A stretch of DNA of 43,925 nucleotides from NCBI GenBank assembly GCA_011773465.1, contig WVXO01000073.1, positions 1-43,925 on the forward strand, in the 5' to 3' direction. Both the position numbers and the translations under genes were made by a program. Below are positions 1-9,341 of the stretch, piece after piece. Numbering within the stretch: position 1 is the stretch's first letter; the number at the start of each line of letters is the position of its first letter. This DNA is from Candidatus Aminicenantota bacterium. GTDB taxonomy: Bacteria > Acidobacteriota > Aminicenantia > Aminicenantales > Aminicenantaceae. A model generated the notes under the pieces. That model did not search any database and was not told where the DNA came from. It worked only from the letters and a program-made list of their open reading frames with translations.

Positions 1-480
1 CTGGAGATAGACGAGGACGCGCCCTCGGACTTGGAAGCGGTCCTGGTTCCAGTAGGAGGAGGAGGACTGATCTCAGGCATAGCCCTGGGCTTGAAATACA
101 CCCGGCCCCAGGTAGAGGTTATTGGCGTGGAGTCCTATGCAGCCCCTACTCTCACCGAGGCGCTGAAGGCCAAGAAACCCGTGCCGATTATGCCACTGCC
201 CACCTGTGCCGACAGCCTGTCCCCTCGCTATACCGGCGACATCTCATTTGAGGTGGCTACCGATCGAATCGGGCAAGTGATTCTCCTTACCGAGGAGGAG
301 CTGATCGAGGGAGTCCGTTACTGCCTGGAAGAACTTCACCTGGTTGTGGAGCCTGCGGGGGGAGCAGGGATATCCGCTCTCTTGGCCGGTAAGGTAGAGA
401 TAAAGAGCGGACCAGTCTGCGTTGTGGTAAGCGGATCGAACTTGGATAAGAAGTATTTCAAGGAAGCATTAGGACTGTAG
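1..480 (+). CDS. Threonine dehydratase-like PLP enzyme (fold type II), C-terminal part
   Basis: The frame is open from base 1, so the gene begins outside the window and only about 159 C-terminal residues are present. The glycine loop GGGGLISG (visible residues 19-26) is the phosphate-binding loop of fold-type II PLP enzymes. The closing motif VSGSNLD near the C-terminus is where the pyridine nitrogen is held. Together they fit the threonine ammonia-lyase/serine racemase group, which deaminates threonine or serine to a 2-oxoacid and ammonia. No ACT regulatory domain follows, so this is the short catabolic-type form. Codon choice is clearly GC-richer than in the genes to the right, which suggests different ancestry. 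The exact substrate cannot be told from this part. Confidence 0.85.
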   Translation: MEIDEDAPSDLEAVLVPVGGGGLISGIALGLKYTRPQVEVIGVESYAAPTLTEALKAKKPVPIMPLPTCADSLSPRYTGDISFEVATDRIGQVILLTEEELIEGVRYCLEELHLVVEPAGGAGISALLAGKVEIKSGPVCVVVSGSNLDKKYFKEALGL

Positions 481-772
481 TGGAAAGGCCAGAAGATTAA
501 AAACTCTTTTGAATCAAATGAGATATCTAGCAATTAAATTATGCGACGTTCTTAAAAGAGATGGATCAGGTCTCAATACTCGAGATTAGGGCGAGATGGC
601 GTTTGTTAAATCTTGAATCTGGAGAGATGATCGCTGTTTCGTTTCAGCTAAATTTGGACTGACCTGCTCTCCATTAATGTACTACCTGTAAAGTGAAATT
701 TGTAGCCTCCGGAGCCGGTGGTCTATACTCCAATATATAAATTCTTCTAAGTCACTCAAGTTTAAAGCATTA

Positions 773-1750
773 TTATGTTCCGAGTCCCATGAACTCACTC
801 GAAGCTTTTGTGATAATTATCTTATTCCATTTACAGCATTTGCTGCCTATGCACCCAGCAAGTTCATTGTCCTGGTAGACCTGAATAACCTCACATCTAT
901 TTTCACAGTCAGAACAAGAAAAATAACGCACATCATAGTCTGCACTGAGAATAGCATCAAAACCCTTAAATTTTGTCTTCTCTGGCACTTCTTCCATAGC
1001 CATCATTGCAATCCCTATGGCCCCCATGAGTGCACATTGTTCAGGGACAATAACTGGATAACTCAGTTCTTCCTCAAGTGCCCGAACTAAGGCCTCATTT
1101 TGTGCTGTTGCTCCTTGAAAAACATAGGGAGGCTCTAATTGGTTCCCCTTGCAAATCGTCAGATAATTTCTTATTAATGCTCTGCATACTCCCATCAGGA
1201 TATCACTTTTATTGACTCCTGAGTTTAGTTTATTTACAACAGCGGACTGACAAAAAATTCCGCATTTTCCTGGCATTTCTAACTGATTCTTACTCTGAAA
1301 CGCCAGCTCACCAACGTCTTCAATGGCTATGCCCATCCTGCTTGCAATTGCTTCTATCATTGCTCCCGTTCCACCAGCACAAATATTGTTCATATTGAAA
1401 TTGACTAAAATTCCATCTTCTACAATCATTAATTTGCAATCCTCGCCACCAATCTCAAAAATAGTTCTCACATCAGGGTAAAACTCTAAAGCGGCTACAG
1501 AATGGGCCAGGACTTCTGTCTTAACTATGTCTCCGCCAACTAACACATTTGTGAAATTTCTCCCGCTGCCAGTAATGCCACAAGCAGCTATTTCCATTCT
1601 CTTTTCTAATGTGCTAAGACACTCAATGACGCTTTCTATAATTCCTTTATTTTTCATGTAAACAAAATCAATTATATTACTCTCCTTATCTAATAGCACA
1701 CACTTCACAGATGTGCTTCCCACGTCAATTCCTAAATATGCATTTCTCAT
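773..1750 (-). CDS. Acyl-CoA dehydratase activase (BadF/BadG/BcrA/BcrD, HgdC-like ATPase)
   Basis: Family role: an ATP-driven iron-sulfur activator that injects a low-potential electron into a 2-hydroxyacyl-CoA dehydratase or related reductase. The ASKHA phosphate loop GIDVGSTSVK lies at residues 7-16, a second nucleotide motif IGGEDCK at 100-106 and CAGGTGA at 124-130. Cys124 and Cys163 (GKCGIFC) are spaced 39 residues apart, like the two Cys that bridge the 4Fe-4S cluster between subunits in HgdC. A Cys-rich tail (about 278-307) is an extension beyond the minimal activator. Its ATG overlaps the upstream gene's stop as ATGA, so the two are translationally coupled. The enzyme it activates is not evident beyond that neighbour. 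Confidence 0.88.
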   Translation of the reverse strand: MRNAYLGIDVGSTSVKCVLLDKESNIIDFVYMKNKGIIESVIECLSTLEKRMEIAACGITGSGRNFTNVLVGGDIVKTEVLAHSVAALEFYPDVRTIFEIGGEDCKLMIVEDGILVNFNMNNICAGGTGAMIEAIASRMGIAIEDVGELAFQSKNQLEMPGKCGIFCQSAVVNKLNSGVNKSDILMGVCRALIRNYLTICKGNQLEPPYVFQGATAQNEALVRALEEELSYPVIVPEQCALMGAIGIAMMAMEEVPEKTKFKGFDAILSADYDVRYFSCSDCENRCEVIQVYQDNELAGCIGSKCCKWNKIIITKASSEFMGLGT

Positions 1751-2652
1751 TTTTTTCTCCTTTTTATCATTTCTGCAAATGTTTCGATCCTTGTATCAAA
1801 ATTAGTTTCGCTGTTTGTTTCGTCTATCATAAGGCGCAAAAGCGGCAAATTGTAATCAGCACAAATCTTGTCTAATATGGGTACTATGGTGGTTTCAGGC
1901 ATACAGGTTAAGGGCAGAAGATGTATGATTCCATCCAATCCTTTTTCACATAAAAGCAGTGCATTATACAAATTTTCAAATCCATGTCCTCCCAGAGGTC
2001 CGTTAAGATATCTTGATGCCTTTTTTTTGTAAGTTCTTTTTTCTAAAAGACTTGTCCTGGTGCTTGCTTTTATAAAGTCAGATAAACGTACTGTATTGCA
2101 GACATTAACGCCAAATTTTTTGAGTTTTTTTTCTATGTTTAAATTAACAGTTGGTTCTAAGCATGTATATATCTCTCCAACAATTCCGATATTTACTCCT
2201 TCCTTAATCGTGTAGAGAGAGGAATCTTCAATTTCGTTTAACTTCTTCCAGCTCTGGCTTAATTTCCGAACAATAGTAAAGTATGAAAGTTCTGGATTAA
2301 ACTTTTTTATCAGCTTAATAAGATTCTTGAGACAGAGAGGATACATCTTAATATCATATCCAATGTTTTTTAATATGAGTTCATGAAGAATCCAATAATG
2401 TCTGAGCCTGCACTTTCCTCTTGAATCGTACATAATCAAGCTGTTTGCGCCTTGTTCTATTTCTTCAATAAAATTTCCTAAAGTCACCTTGAAAGGATAG
2501 CACATCATATCCGCAGAGTGTTTTACTCCGAGTTTTATAGTTCTCTCTGTTATGGGCGGCGGCGATAGGACGCTTAATCCAAAACTCTTGAACGTTTGTA
2601 TAAAAATGTCTGTATATTTTCCTATTCTTGGAAAAGAAAAAATGCGTTCCAT
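1747..2652 (-). CDS. 2-hydroxyacyl-CoA dehydratase D-component-like / CoA protein activase (COG3580/3581-type)
   Basis: About 301 residues. Conserved-looking pieces include ADMMCYPFKVTLGN, a GKCRLRHYW segment and a late LLPLTCMPE motif, all with Cys in positions typical of the DUF2229/HgdB-like partners of BcrAD activases. Such proteins are presumed iron-sulfur proteins working with the activase; the reaction is unknown. Start choice: AAGGTGG lies about 5 nt before the ATG at 2652. A GTG at 2661 is in frame but overlaps that ribosome site, so 2652 is preferred. It begins 14 bp after the lipoprotein stop and overlaps the activase by 4 bp, so the three genes are probably one transcript. In other genomes these domains are often parts of one very long protein; here they are split. 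Confidence 0.75.
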   Translation of the reverse strand: MERIFSFPRIGKYTDIFIQTFKSFGLSVLSPPPITERTIKLGVKHSADMMCYPFKVTLGNFIEEIEQGANSLIMYDSRGKCRLRHYWILHELILKNIGYDIKMYPLCLKNLIKLIKKFNPELSYFTIVRKLSQSWKKLNEIEDSSLYTIKEGVNIGIVGEIYTCLEPTVNLNIEKKLKKFGVNVCNTVRLSDFIKASTRTSLLEKRTYKKKASRYLNGPLGGHGFENLYNALLLCEKGLDGIIHLLPLTCMPETTIVPILDKICADYNLPLLRLMIDETNSETNFDTRIETFAEMIKRRKK

Positions 2653-2665
2653 TTTCTCCACCTTT

Positions 2666-3931
2666 TTACGGTAAATTTGATTTATATAAATTTAAATAAG
2701 TCAATAATTCATTTATGTATTTTTTTCTATATAAAAAAGCTGTAGCTTTAGAGGATTTGGGTTCCAGTTGGTTCTTTATTTGCTTTTCCCATTTGATTCT
2801 AGAAACAACTAATTCCTTGTAGCCGCTTTCTTTTTCACGAAGAAAGTAAAGAAGATTCTTTTTAACCACTGCATATTTACATTCCCTGCTAAAATATATG
2901 TTCAAGCTAATTCTTTCAATAAACGCACCATCTTGGTTAAATACATCATGAATGGATTCACCAATGTTTTCACCTTTTTCCCAAGATCTCACATAGAGCC
3001 TTTCTTTTTCATCTATGAAAAATGCAGAAAAGGGAGGCCAGTGTGCGGGAGCCTCAACTGTTTTGCTTGGACGGCGCGATTGCCTCCGAAGCATTTCATA
3101 GGCTTCCTTAATTCCTTCTTTAATCTCGTCAGGGATTTCTACAGATTCGTATTCTTTTTTTATCTTCCTTCGTAAATTTCCTTCCAAATCATACACCCAG
3201 ATCTCGTAGCCTCTCTCGTCATTTCCAACATAAATATTCCTATTTGATGCCATCCAATAGCTTGCCGATGCCCTGTTGGGGATTATCACCTTTTCAAGCT
3301 CTTTCGTTTCTCCAAATTCAGCGTTATAAAGAAATAGCGCAATTCTGAAGTAATACAAAGACTCGCGTGCTCCGGTCCTCTTCGAGACTAAAAATTTACC
3401 TGTTTTCAAAGGAATTATTCTGGAAATATCAGGCTTGAGAGGAATCTCATCCACAAGGCTTCCATCTTTTTCATAACTAATTAGTCTATGTCTCGATGAA
3501 GCAATAGTCTGAATTAAATCCTGATTATTAACGTAGAGATTTCTGGCATATCGAAGTTCACCCGGCCCCTGTCCTTTTCGACCGAATGAGGTAATGAAAT
3601 TTCCCTTCCCATCAAATTTAAAGATACAATTATCTGAACCTTTATAACTTGATAAATAAATATTCCCTTCAGAATCGACATCAAATCCCCTGATATCTGA
3701 AATTTCATACTCTGTAATGTCATCTTTTTCAAAATCTATTACAAATTTTTCTTCAATATCAAACGTCGAAGGTTCTCCTTTTATTTTGTAAGGCTCAAGA
3801 TGATTCAACATAACTTCCACTCCATCTTCTATTATCTTTTCTACTTTTTCCTGTTTAGGGACACAGGAAACAGATATCATGAAGGCTGAAAATATTAGAG
3901 TGATTGAGACAATCTTAGTTTTGCTTTTCAT
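2666..3931 (-). CDS. 6-bladed beta-propeller lipoprotein
   Basis: 421 residues. The N-terminus is a lipoprotein signal: a hydrophobic stretch then a lipobox ending in Cys23 (SVSC), so the mature protein is probably anchored to a membrane. The body has repeated strand patterns with DSEGNIYLSS and FGRKGQGPGELRYA-like signatures typical of NHL/6-bladed propellers in Bacteroidetes and Acidobacteriota-like genomes. Function is unknown; such propellers usually bind a ligand or protein. It is the first gene of the minus-strand run leading to the dehydratase/activase pair. A good promoter sits directly upstream (3950-3978). Confidence 0.75.
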   Translation of the reverse strand: MKSKTKIVSITLIFSAFMISVSCVPKQEKVEKIIEDGVEVMLNHLEPYKIKGEPSTFDIEEKFVIDFEKDDITEYEISDIRGFDVDSEGNIYLSSYKGSDNCIFKFDGKGNFITSFGRKGQGPGELRYARNLYVNNQDLIQTIASSRHRLISYEKDGSLVDEIPLKPDISRIIPLKTGKFLVSKRTGARESLYYFRIALFLYNAEFGETKELEKVIIPNRASASYWMASNRNIYVGNDERGYEIWVYDLEGNLRRKIKKEYESVEIPDEIKEGIKEAYEMLRRQSRRPSKTVEAPAHWPPFSAFFIDEKERLYVRSWEKGENIGESIHDVFNQDGAFIERISLNIYFSRECKYAVVKKNLLYFLREKESGYKELVVSRIKWEKQIKNQLEPKSSKATAFLYRKKYINELLTYLNLYKSNLP

Positions 3932-4567
3932 ATTCCCACCGTTATAAAAATTCTAACTTCATCAGCGTCTTTTTTCAATCCAGGGAAGCCAAAACTTAAG
4001 GGTATTTGGCTGCCGTCCTTCATCCTATTAGTGTTTTAGATCCTATCCTGTTACCGGTTGAGGTTCGATGTTTAGAAAATCCCTAAGTTTATCAGTGTGT
4101 TTGACTCGCATGCTCTCTTGAGGAGAGCTCTAAACTTGTACTGCCAGCCGTGCCAGCTTTTTCCCTGTAAAACCTTAGTTTTCTTTAAGCCTGAGTTAAT
4201 CTAACTGAGCTTTTTTAACACAATTTGTCCACGCCGTGTCCACGCGGATTTAGACCAAGTCTATTTATTTGATTCAAGGGACCTAAGATTCCTCAAGGTT
4301 TTACATACGTGTCGGCTTGACTCTAGCTCTAAGCATGCCTTTTGTATCGAACTTCTATCGAATGAATAATCGCCATTTATTGACAACACCAGATTTTGTT
4401 TGATATTTTCTGTCTGATATATCAGAGGGAAGAAAATGGATAAAAGTGGAAAGGACTTGCAGGGGGAACAAAAAAAATTTCTATAGATCTGGCCTAAGAA
4501 ATGATTTAGGATCTTTATGCTTACTTTACCGTTTATTCTAGTTTGAAAGTCCAAAGGGAGATAAACC
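3932..4567. other. Intergenic region, 636 bp
   Basis: This stretch lies between two divergently transcribed genes. Apart from the minus-strand promoter at 3950-3978 I see no convincing gene, RNA or repeat. A 102-codon minus-strand frame at 4261-4569 has no recognisable motif and I do not regard it as coding. Confidence 0.5.
3950..3978 (-). promoter_or_regulatory. Sigma-70-like promoter for the propeller lipoprotein run
   Basis: Read on the minus strand: TTGAAA (3973-3978), a 17-bp spacer, and TAGAAT (3950-3955). The start codon is about 18 nt downstream of the -10 box, giving a very short leader. GGTGGGAA lies just before the ATG as a ribosome site. Confidence 0.55.
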
Positions 4568-5020
4568 ATGAAAAGGACTTTTTCCTTATTGATCGTTTCA
4601 TTATTTCTCAGCGCTACTTATTCTTCCGATGACATCGCAATAAAGGGAGGCACGATCATTGATGTTGCTGATTGGGGCAAATCGGCAAATGATATCAAGA
4701 ACGCTATCGTATTAATCAAAAGAGGTAGAATTGCTGAAGTGGGAGAAACGGACGCTATCACCATTGCTAAAGGAAAAAAAATCATTGATGCCTCGGGAAA
4801 ATTCATCGTTCCAGGTCTTTTCGATGGCTTTGCTGCAGCTACAACAGGCTTCGCCGACACATTCGGTTGGAACGAGCTGGGAGAGGTGAAACCTGGACGA
4901 AAAGCTGACATCTTGGTGCTAAATAAGAACCCTCTCGAGAATATAGAAAATCTAAAGGATATATCCTTACTTATTCTCAACGGTGATACGATTGATAGAG
5001 AGGCTTTGCTGAAGAAATAG
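4568..5020 (+). pseudogene. Exported amidohydrolase lacking the catalytic barrel (internal in-frame deletion or mini-protein)
   Basis: 150 residues with a signal peptide (about 1-20). Residues 24-90 are the N-terminal beta-sandwich of a metal-dependent amidohydrolase, ending in the conserved IVPGLFDGFAA that normally leads into the TIM barrel. The sequence then goes straight into the C-terminal end of the same family (FGWNELGEVKPGRKADILVL). All metal ligands (HxH, Lys, His, His, Asp), about 250-300 residues, are absent, yet the frame is intact. It cannot be an active hydrolase. Either a recent in-frame deletion left a readable remnant, or the two beta-sandwich halves persist as a binding protein. 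No strong ribosome site was found, only GGGAGATAAACC before the ATG. Confidence 0.7.
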
Positions 5021-5365
5021 CGATCCTTTAAAATAATAATTTTGTACGACATTCCAGACCTTTTTACTAAATTTTTTTCGTATTTATCATTTATTTTTTT
5101 TACATCATGCTTCAGCTTTTCCTATATTATTCCTTAATTTCCTTTAAGCACCATTAGCCGTAATTGGGAGTATTTTGGGCAAAATCTGTTGTATATCAGT
5201 TACACGGGACAAGTCTATTTATTTTTGATTGACTTTAATCATTGCCGGTACTATAATTTTTTTTGCGGGAAAAAGAATAAACTCTTGTCAAAAAGGGGGT
5301 GATAAATTGTAGAAGATATTTCAATCTATTGAAAACTATCAGCAATGTACTTTTAGGGGAAAAAA
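5021..5365. other. Intergenic leader region, 345 bp
   Basis: AT-rich DNA between the barrel-less amidohydrolase and the outer-membrane protein. It holds the near-consensus promoter at 5229-5257 and then about 100 nt of leader before the ATG at 5366. I see no gene or clear hairpin terminator. Confidence 0.5.
5229..5257 (+). promoter_or_regulatory. Near-consensus sigma-70 promoter for the outer-membrane protein
   Basis: TTGACT (5229-5234), exactly 17 bp, then TATAAT (5252-5257). The next gene starts at 5366, so the transcript would carry roughly 100 nt of 5' leader. Confidence 0.65.
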
Positions 5366-5908
5366 ATGAGAAGACTCATAGGAATCTTTATTATATTTTT
5401 GTTAATTTTTATCTCTGTCAAAGGAACTTACGCTCAGCCCATTCAAGATAAAAAATTTGAATTTTCAACTTCAGCTTCCATGTGGAATATTAAGTTCGAG
5501 TGGAATGATGAAGCAACAACAATATTCAACATGCCTCTTAGGATTGGCTTCTTTGCTTATAAAGGAATAGAAATTGAACCAGAAGTATTATTAACAATAC
5601 CAGAAGATGGTGATGGCACTGGCATTCATGTTCTGGCTAATGTTTCCTATAATCTCAAAGCTTCAAAGAAAACAATTGTTTTTTTTCTTGGAGGCTATGG
5701 TTTTGGCAACGCATCTCCAATTTATACAGTTGCATGGGATGAGGATGAGAGCATTACTGCTTGGAATTTTGGAGCAGGGATAAAATACCTTGTTAACAGC
5801 TCAGCTGCAATTCGACTTGAATATCGATACACTCGTTACTCTGACGAACAGGGCGAACATTTCCGCACAGATAATAATTTCTACTTAGGTGTGTCTATTT
5901 TCTTTTAA
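5366..5908 (+). CDS. Outer-membrane beta-barrel protein (OmpW/OmpA-barrel-like)
   Basis: 180 residues. A signal peptide (about 1-24, ending TYAQ) is followed by alternating hydrophobic/polar strands with Gly- and Tyr-rich turns (LGGYGFGNASPIYTV, RLEYRYTRY), and the protein ends in Phe, as outer-membrane barrels recognised by BamA do. The length suits an 8-stranded barrel. No ligand or porin function can be assigned. It is preceded by a strong promoter and stands alone. Its presence is the best evidence for an outer membrane in this organism. Confidence 0.75.
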   Translation: MRRLIGIFIIFLLIFISVKGTYAQPIQDKKFEFSTSASMWNIKFEWNDEATTIFNMPLRIGFFAYKGIEIEPEVLLTIPEDGDGTGIHVLANVSYNLKASKKTIVFFLGGYGFGNASPIYTVAWDEDESITAWNFGAGIKYLVNSSAAIRLEYRYTRYSDEQGEHFRTDNNFYLGVSIFF

Positions 5909-6159
5909 GCTCTAGCATATAAAATATCGCTTAAACCAATGAGTTGCTTTTTTGTTGTCGAAGTCTATTCTTTATGAAAAAATTTCTGGGGAATGATGGA
6001 TAAAAGCAAAAAATTCCATAATCCTGGAAAGAAATCCATAGCTTTTTGTATGATCCTCCTCTCGTTCCCAATGCACTTCAGAGCTTAAAAAAAGGAAGAT
6101 TTTGATGAAAAATTGATATAATATAATTTGCTTAAAAACAATTCTCCATCCACTGTGAA

Positions 6160-7164
6160 ATGAATAATTACGCAATCGAGGTCAAGAATTTAACCAAAGT
6201 ATTTAACGGATTTACTGCAGTTGACCAAATCTCGTTCACAGTAAAAACAGGAGAGCTTTTTGGGCTTCTCGGACCAAACGGCGCTGGCAAGACTACGACA
6301 ATAAACATGCTTTCCACCCTGCTCAAGGCAACTTCAGGATACGGAGAAGTCTCTGGGCATGATATCTCCAGGAATAAGGACAATATTAGGCGCTCCATCG
6401 GAGTTGTTTTTCAGGAGCCTGCCCTAGATATAAAACTCACAGGAAAAGAAAACCTGGAATTTCATGCGATGATGTACGGAATAGAGAAAGAAGAGAGAAA
6501 AAAAAGAATTAAGGAAGTCCTCGAGCTCGTTGAGCTGACTGAGAAAGAGAAAGTGTTGGTTGAAAAATATTCTGGGGGCATGAAAAGAAGATTGGAGATT
6601 GCGAGGGGACTTATCCACGAGCCTAATGTTCTGTTTCTTGATGAGCCTACCCTCGGCCTTGATGCACAGACGAGACGTCACATATGGGATTATATTAAAG
6701 GATTGAACAAAGAAGGTGGGGTCACAATTATTCTAACCACTCATTACATGGAAGAAGCGGACTTCCTTTGTGATAGAATTGCCATCATGGATAGAGGGAA
6801 GTTTGTTGCTATGGATACACCAGGCCGGTTGAAGGATATACTTGGTGGAGATGTTGTCTCCCTGGAAATTGAAGGAGGTGCGGATGCTCTCGTTAACAGA
6901 ATAAGCAGTTTGGATTGGATAAAGAATATAGCAAAGCACGATGAAAATTTGAGTCTGACGATGGAAAAGGGAGAAAGAAGAATTCCAGAATTGATTAATG
7001 TTGCCAGAGAAAACGGAGTAAATGTTACCTGTGTCCATTTGCGCAAGCCAAGCCTCGAAGATGTCTTTCTCCACTTTACTGGAAGGACCATTAGAGAAGA
7101 AGAGGCCAGCCAGGCCGAACGAAATAGAGAGATACTAAGAAGAAGATTTGGAAGGAGAAGATAA
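6160..7164 (+). CDS. ABC-2 type exporter, ATP-binding subunit (DrrA-like)
   Basis: 334 residues. Walker A GPNGAGKT (38-45), Q-loop Gln85, signature SGGMKRR (138-144), Walker B VLFLDEP (157-163) and H-loop His195 are all present. After about residue 215 comes the C-terminal extension typical of DrrA/polyketide- or polysaccharide-type exporters. The basic tail ([13 protein letters not shown]-like) is unusual. The matching permease lies about 2.2 kb downstream on the same strand (9338-10102), with two glycosyltransferase genes between. This suggests the exporter moves a glycosylated lipid or polymer, although DrrAB-type drug or lipid efflux is equally possible. Confidence 0.9.
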   Translation: MNNYAIEVKNLTKVFNGFTAVDQISFTVKTGELFGLLGPNGAGKTTTINMLSTLLKATSGYGEVSGHDISRNKDNIRRSIGVVFQEPALDIKLTGKENLEFHAMMYGIEKEERKKRIKEVLELVELTEKEKVLVEKYSGGMKRRLEIARGLIHEPNVLFLDEPTLGLDAQTRRHIWDYIKGLNKEGGVTIILTTHYMEEADFLCDRIAIMDRGKFVAMDTPGRLKDILGGDVVSLEIEGGADALVNRISSLDWIKNIAKHDENLSLTMEKGERRIPELINVARENGVNVTCVHLRKPSLEDVFLHFTGRTIREEEASQAERNREILRRRFGRRR

Positions 7165-7220
7165 TCAGTCATTTTCAAGCGGCAAAAAGCAGAGAACGGA
7201 AATTCCGAAAAGTAGTTGCT

Positions 7221-7934
7221 GTGATGCCTGCCTATAATGCTGAACTTACTCTGGAGAAAACATTTCGTGACTTTCCGAAAGGAAGCGTGGATGAAGTTAT
7301 AGTTACAGATGATTGTAGCTCTGACCGAACTGTTGAAATTGCTAAGAGCTTAAGAGTCACAGTCCTCTGCCACTGGGAAAATAAAAGTTACGGCGCCAAT
7401 CAGAAAACTTGCTATGAAGCGGCACTGGACAAGGAAGCGGATGCAGTTGTTATGATTCATCCAGATTACCAATACGACAGGCGGGTGATACCTTATGCTT
7501 TGGGATTTCTTTCTTTGGGAGTTTGTGATGTTATTATCGGCTCAAGAATCAGAACGCGTCGCGAAGCTCTTGAGAGCGGAATGCCATTCTATAAATACAT
7601 AAGCAACCGCTTTCTGACCATAATAGAAAATATCATTTTGGGTCAGAATCTCGGGGATTTTCACTCCGGGTTTAGAGCCTATAGGAGGAAGGTTTTAGAA
7701 ACTATTCCCTATAAAAAAAATTCAAATGATTTTGTGTTTGACACAGAATTTCTTGCTCAGGCTGTTTTCTTTGGCTTTAAGATTGGCGATATTCCCATTC
7801 CCTGCCGCTATTTTGAAGAAGCATCATCGATTAATTTTTTAAGAAGCACAAAGTACGGGCTCCAGACCCTCTCGGTTATGGCCAAGTATATAATTCAAAA
7901 AACTGGCCTTGTCAATTTTAAAATTTTCTCATGA
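7221..7934 (+). CDS. Family 2 glycosyltransferase (dolichol-phosphate mannosyltransferase-like)
   Basis: About 237 residues from the GTG at 7221. GT-A fold motifs are [17 protein letters not shown] (about 28-37, nucleotide binding), MIHPDYQYD (about 73-81, metal/sugar site) and [12 protein letters not shown]. It probably transfers a sugar from a nucleotide sugar to a polyprenyl phosphate or other lipid. The family's first strand, usually a Met followed by KVVAV, is encoded just upstream (RKVVAV) in the same open frame. No ATG, GTG or TTG exists there: the frame is open back to 7128 and offers only ATT 7146, ATA 7161 and ATC 7164. The true start is therefore uncertain, and coupling to the ATPase gene's end (7164) is likely. 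Confidence 0.85.
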   Translation: MMPAYNAELTLEKTFRDFPKGSVDEVIVTDDCSSDRTVEIAKSLRVTVLCHWENKSYGANQKTCYEAALDKEADAVVMIHPDYQYDRRVIPYALGFLSLGVCDVIIGSRIRTRREALESGMPFYKYISNRFLTIIENIILGQNLGDFHSGFRAYRRKVLETIPYKKNSNDFVFDTEFLAQAVFFGFKIGDIPIPCRYFEEASSINFLRSTKYGLQTLSVMAKYIIQKTGLVNFKIFS

Positions 7935-8087
7935 TTTTCTTGAAATTTAATAAGTTTCTTAATCGGTCGTAAACTTCTGCTGCGATTTTGATTGTGAGTT
8001 GCTCTACGAAGAGAGTTGCCGCCTGAATGACATAAAAATAAGAAAGGTTGTTATGCTCTCAAGAAGGAAGTCTTTATAGATAAGAAA

Positions 8088-9341
8088 ATGAGAGAAATAC
8101 TAAAAGCGATACGCGACTACACTGTTAAAAATAAAAAGATAACCGCAACGATCTTGTTGGCTGTATGCGGAATGATGCTAGCTTATTATATTGTTAAAGT
8201 AGCAACGAATTCTTCCTTTCAGTGGGACTTTAAAATGTATCATAGTGCTGTAAAAGTTTTTTTTGATGGAGGAAATTATTATGACGGTGAGCTCATAAAG
8301 GAAAAAGGTGGCAGACCCCCTTATCCGTATTCTCCTTATGGGATCTATTTTTTGCTTTTTTTAGGAATTCTGCCATCTCAGAACGCAGCCTTTTTATGGT
8401 TAGGTTTAAAATTGGGAATTTTGATAGTTTTATTTTGGATATGGAAAAAAATTTTTTATGATTATTTCGATGAACGATATAGCTGGATTTTATTTTGTTT
8501 ATTCCTAGTCTGGTCATTACGTGCTTTTAATAGAGCTATTTATATGGATTTTAGAGCTGGCAATATTTCTATTATAGAGGAATTTTTAATATGGAGCGGG
8601 ATGCTGTTTTTACTGTATGGAGGAAGATATTTATTATTTGGATTATGTTTGCTTGTTGCATCATTTTTTAAACTGCTTCCTATTGTCTTAATTGGTTTTG
8701 TTCTTATAGTGGGAACCGGGAAAATAAAAGACAGGATAAAGCAATTAGCAATTATATGCCTAATTGGTTTAGTTATATGGGGGGCAGGTTTATTAATAAT
8801 GCCTTTTGAGTTTGGAGAATGGTTTAATTTTTTGAGATCAGCCTCTTTTATGCCCCGGGAGAGCGGGATAATTAACCCTGCGATTTTGCCGTTTATAAGG
8901 CAAATTATCGGAAATGGCGGAAAAGTCTTGGAGCTGATTCTTTATTTTTTATGGATTTTTATAGTTTTTTTCATTTCCTATTTTGTTTCAAGAAACATAT
9001 TAAAAAAAGATTTTTCTCTATTGCAAAAAAAGAAATATCTATTTTTCCTCTGGTGTTTTGTTTATCCAATCATTTTGCCGCGATTTAAGGATTATACTTT
9101 TATCTTCTTATTACCGGTTTTTTATTATTCCCTTACTGAAATAATCAGGAAAGATAAAAAACGGGCTTTAAAAGTTATAGCAGTGTTCTTGCTTACTTTT
9201 TCTTTTGTTGTTTTGGGAAGAGGAGCAGAAAGTACTATTGTTCTTGAATACTGGCCTCTGTTGGTAACAATAACTGCTTGGATCATATTTTCTGTTTTTA
9301 TGATGAAGAATTCACTACGGCTTGCAGGTAGAGAGAGATGA
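8088..9341 (+). CDS. GT87/DUF2029-type membrane glycosyltransferase
   Basis: 417 residues with about 9-11 hydrophobic segments. The first periplasmic loop contains KMYHSAVKVFFDGGNYYDG and PPYPYSPYGIYF, which match the mannosyltransferase-like GT-C family GT87 (known members use polyprenyl-phosphate sugars on the outer face of the inner membrane). It is more AT-rich than its neighbours. It overlaps the exporter permease by 4 bp (ATGA), so they are co-translated. With the GT2 upstream making a lipid-linked sugar, a two-step glycosylation feeding the ABC exporter is a reasonable inference; the acceptor is unknown. Confidence 0.75.
   Translation: MREILKAIRDYTVKNKKITATILLAVCGMMLAYYIVKVATNSSFQWDFKMYHSAVKVFFDGGNYYDGELIKEKGGRPPYPYSPYGIYFLLFLGILPSQNAAFLWLGLKLGILIVLFWIWKKIFYDYFDERYSWILFCLFLVWSLRAFNRAIYMDFRAGNISIIEEFLIWSGMLFLLYGGRYLLFGLCLLVASFFKLLPIVLIGFVLIVGTGKIKDRIKQLAIICLIGLVIWGAGLLIMPFEFGEWFNFLRSASFMPRESGIINPAILPFIRQIIGNGGKVLELILYFLWIFIVFFISYFVSRNILKKDFSLLQKKKYLFFLWCFVYPIILPRFKDYTFIFLLPVFYYSLTEIIRKDKKRALKVIAVFLLTFSFVVLGRGAESTIVLEYWPLLVTITAWIIFSVFMMKNSLRLAGRER

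Noticed and set aside
4261-4569. Minus-strand 102-codon frame
   Set aside because: No motif, no ribosome site, and it spans the region upstream of the next gene. Treated as chance.
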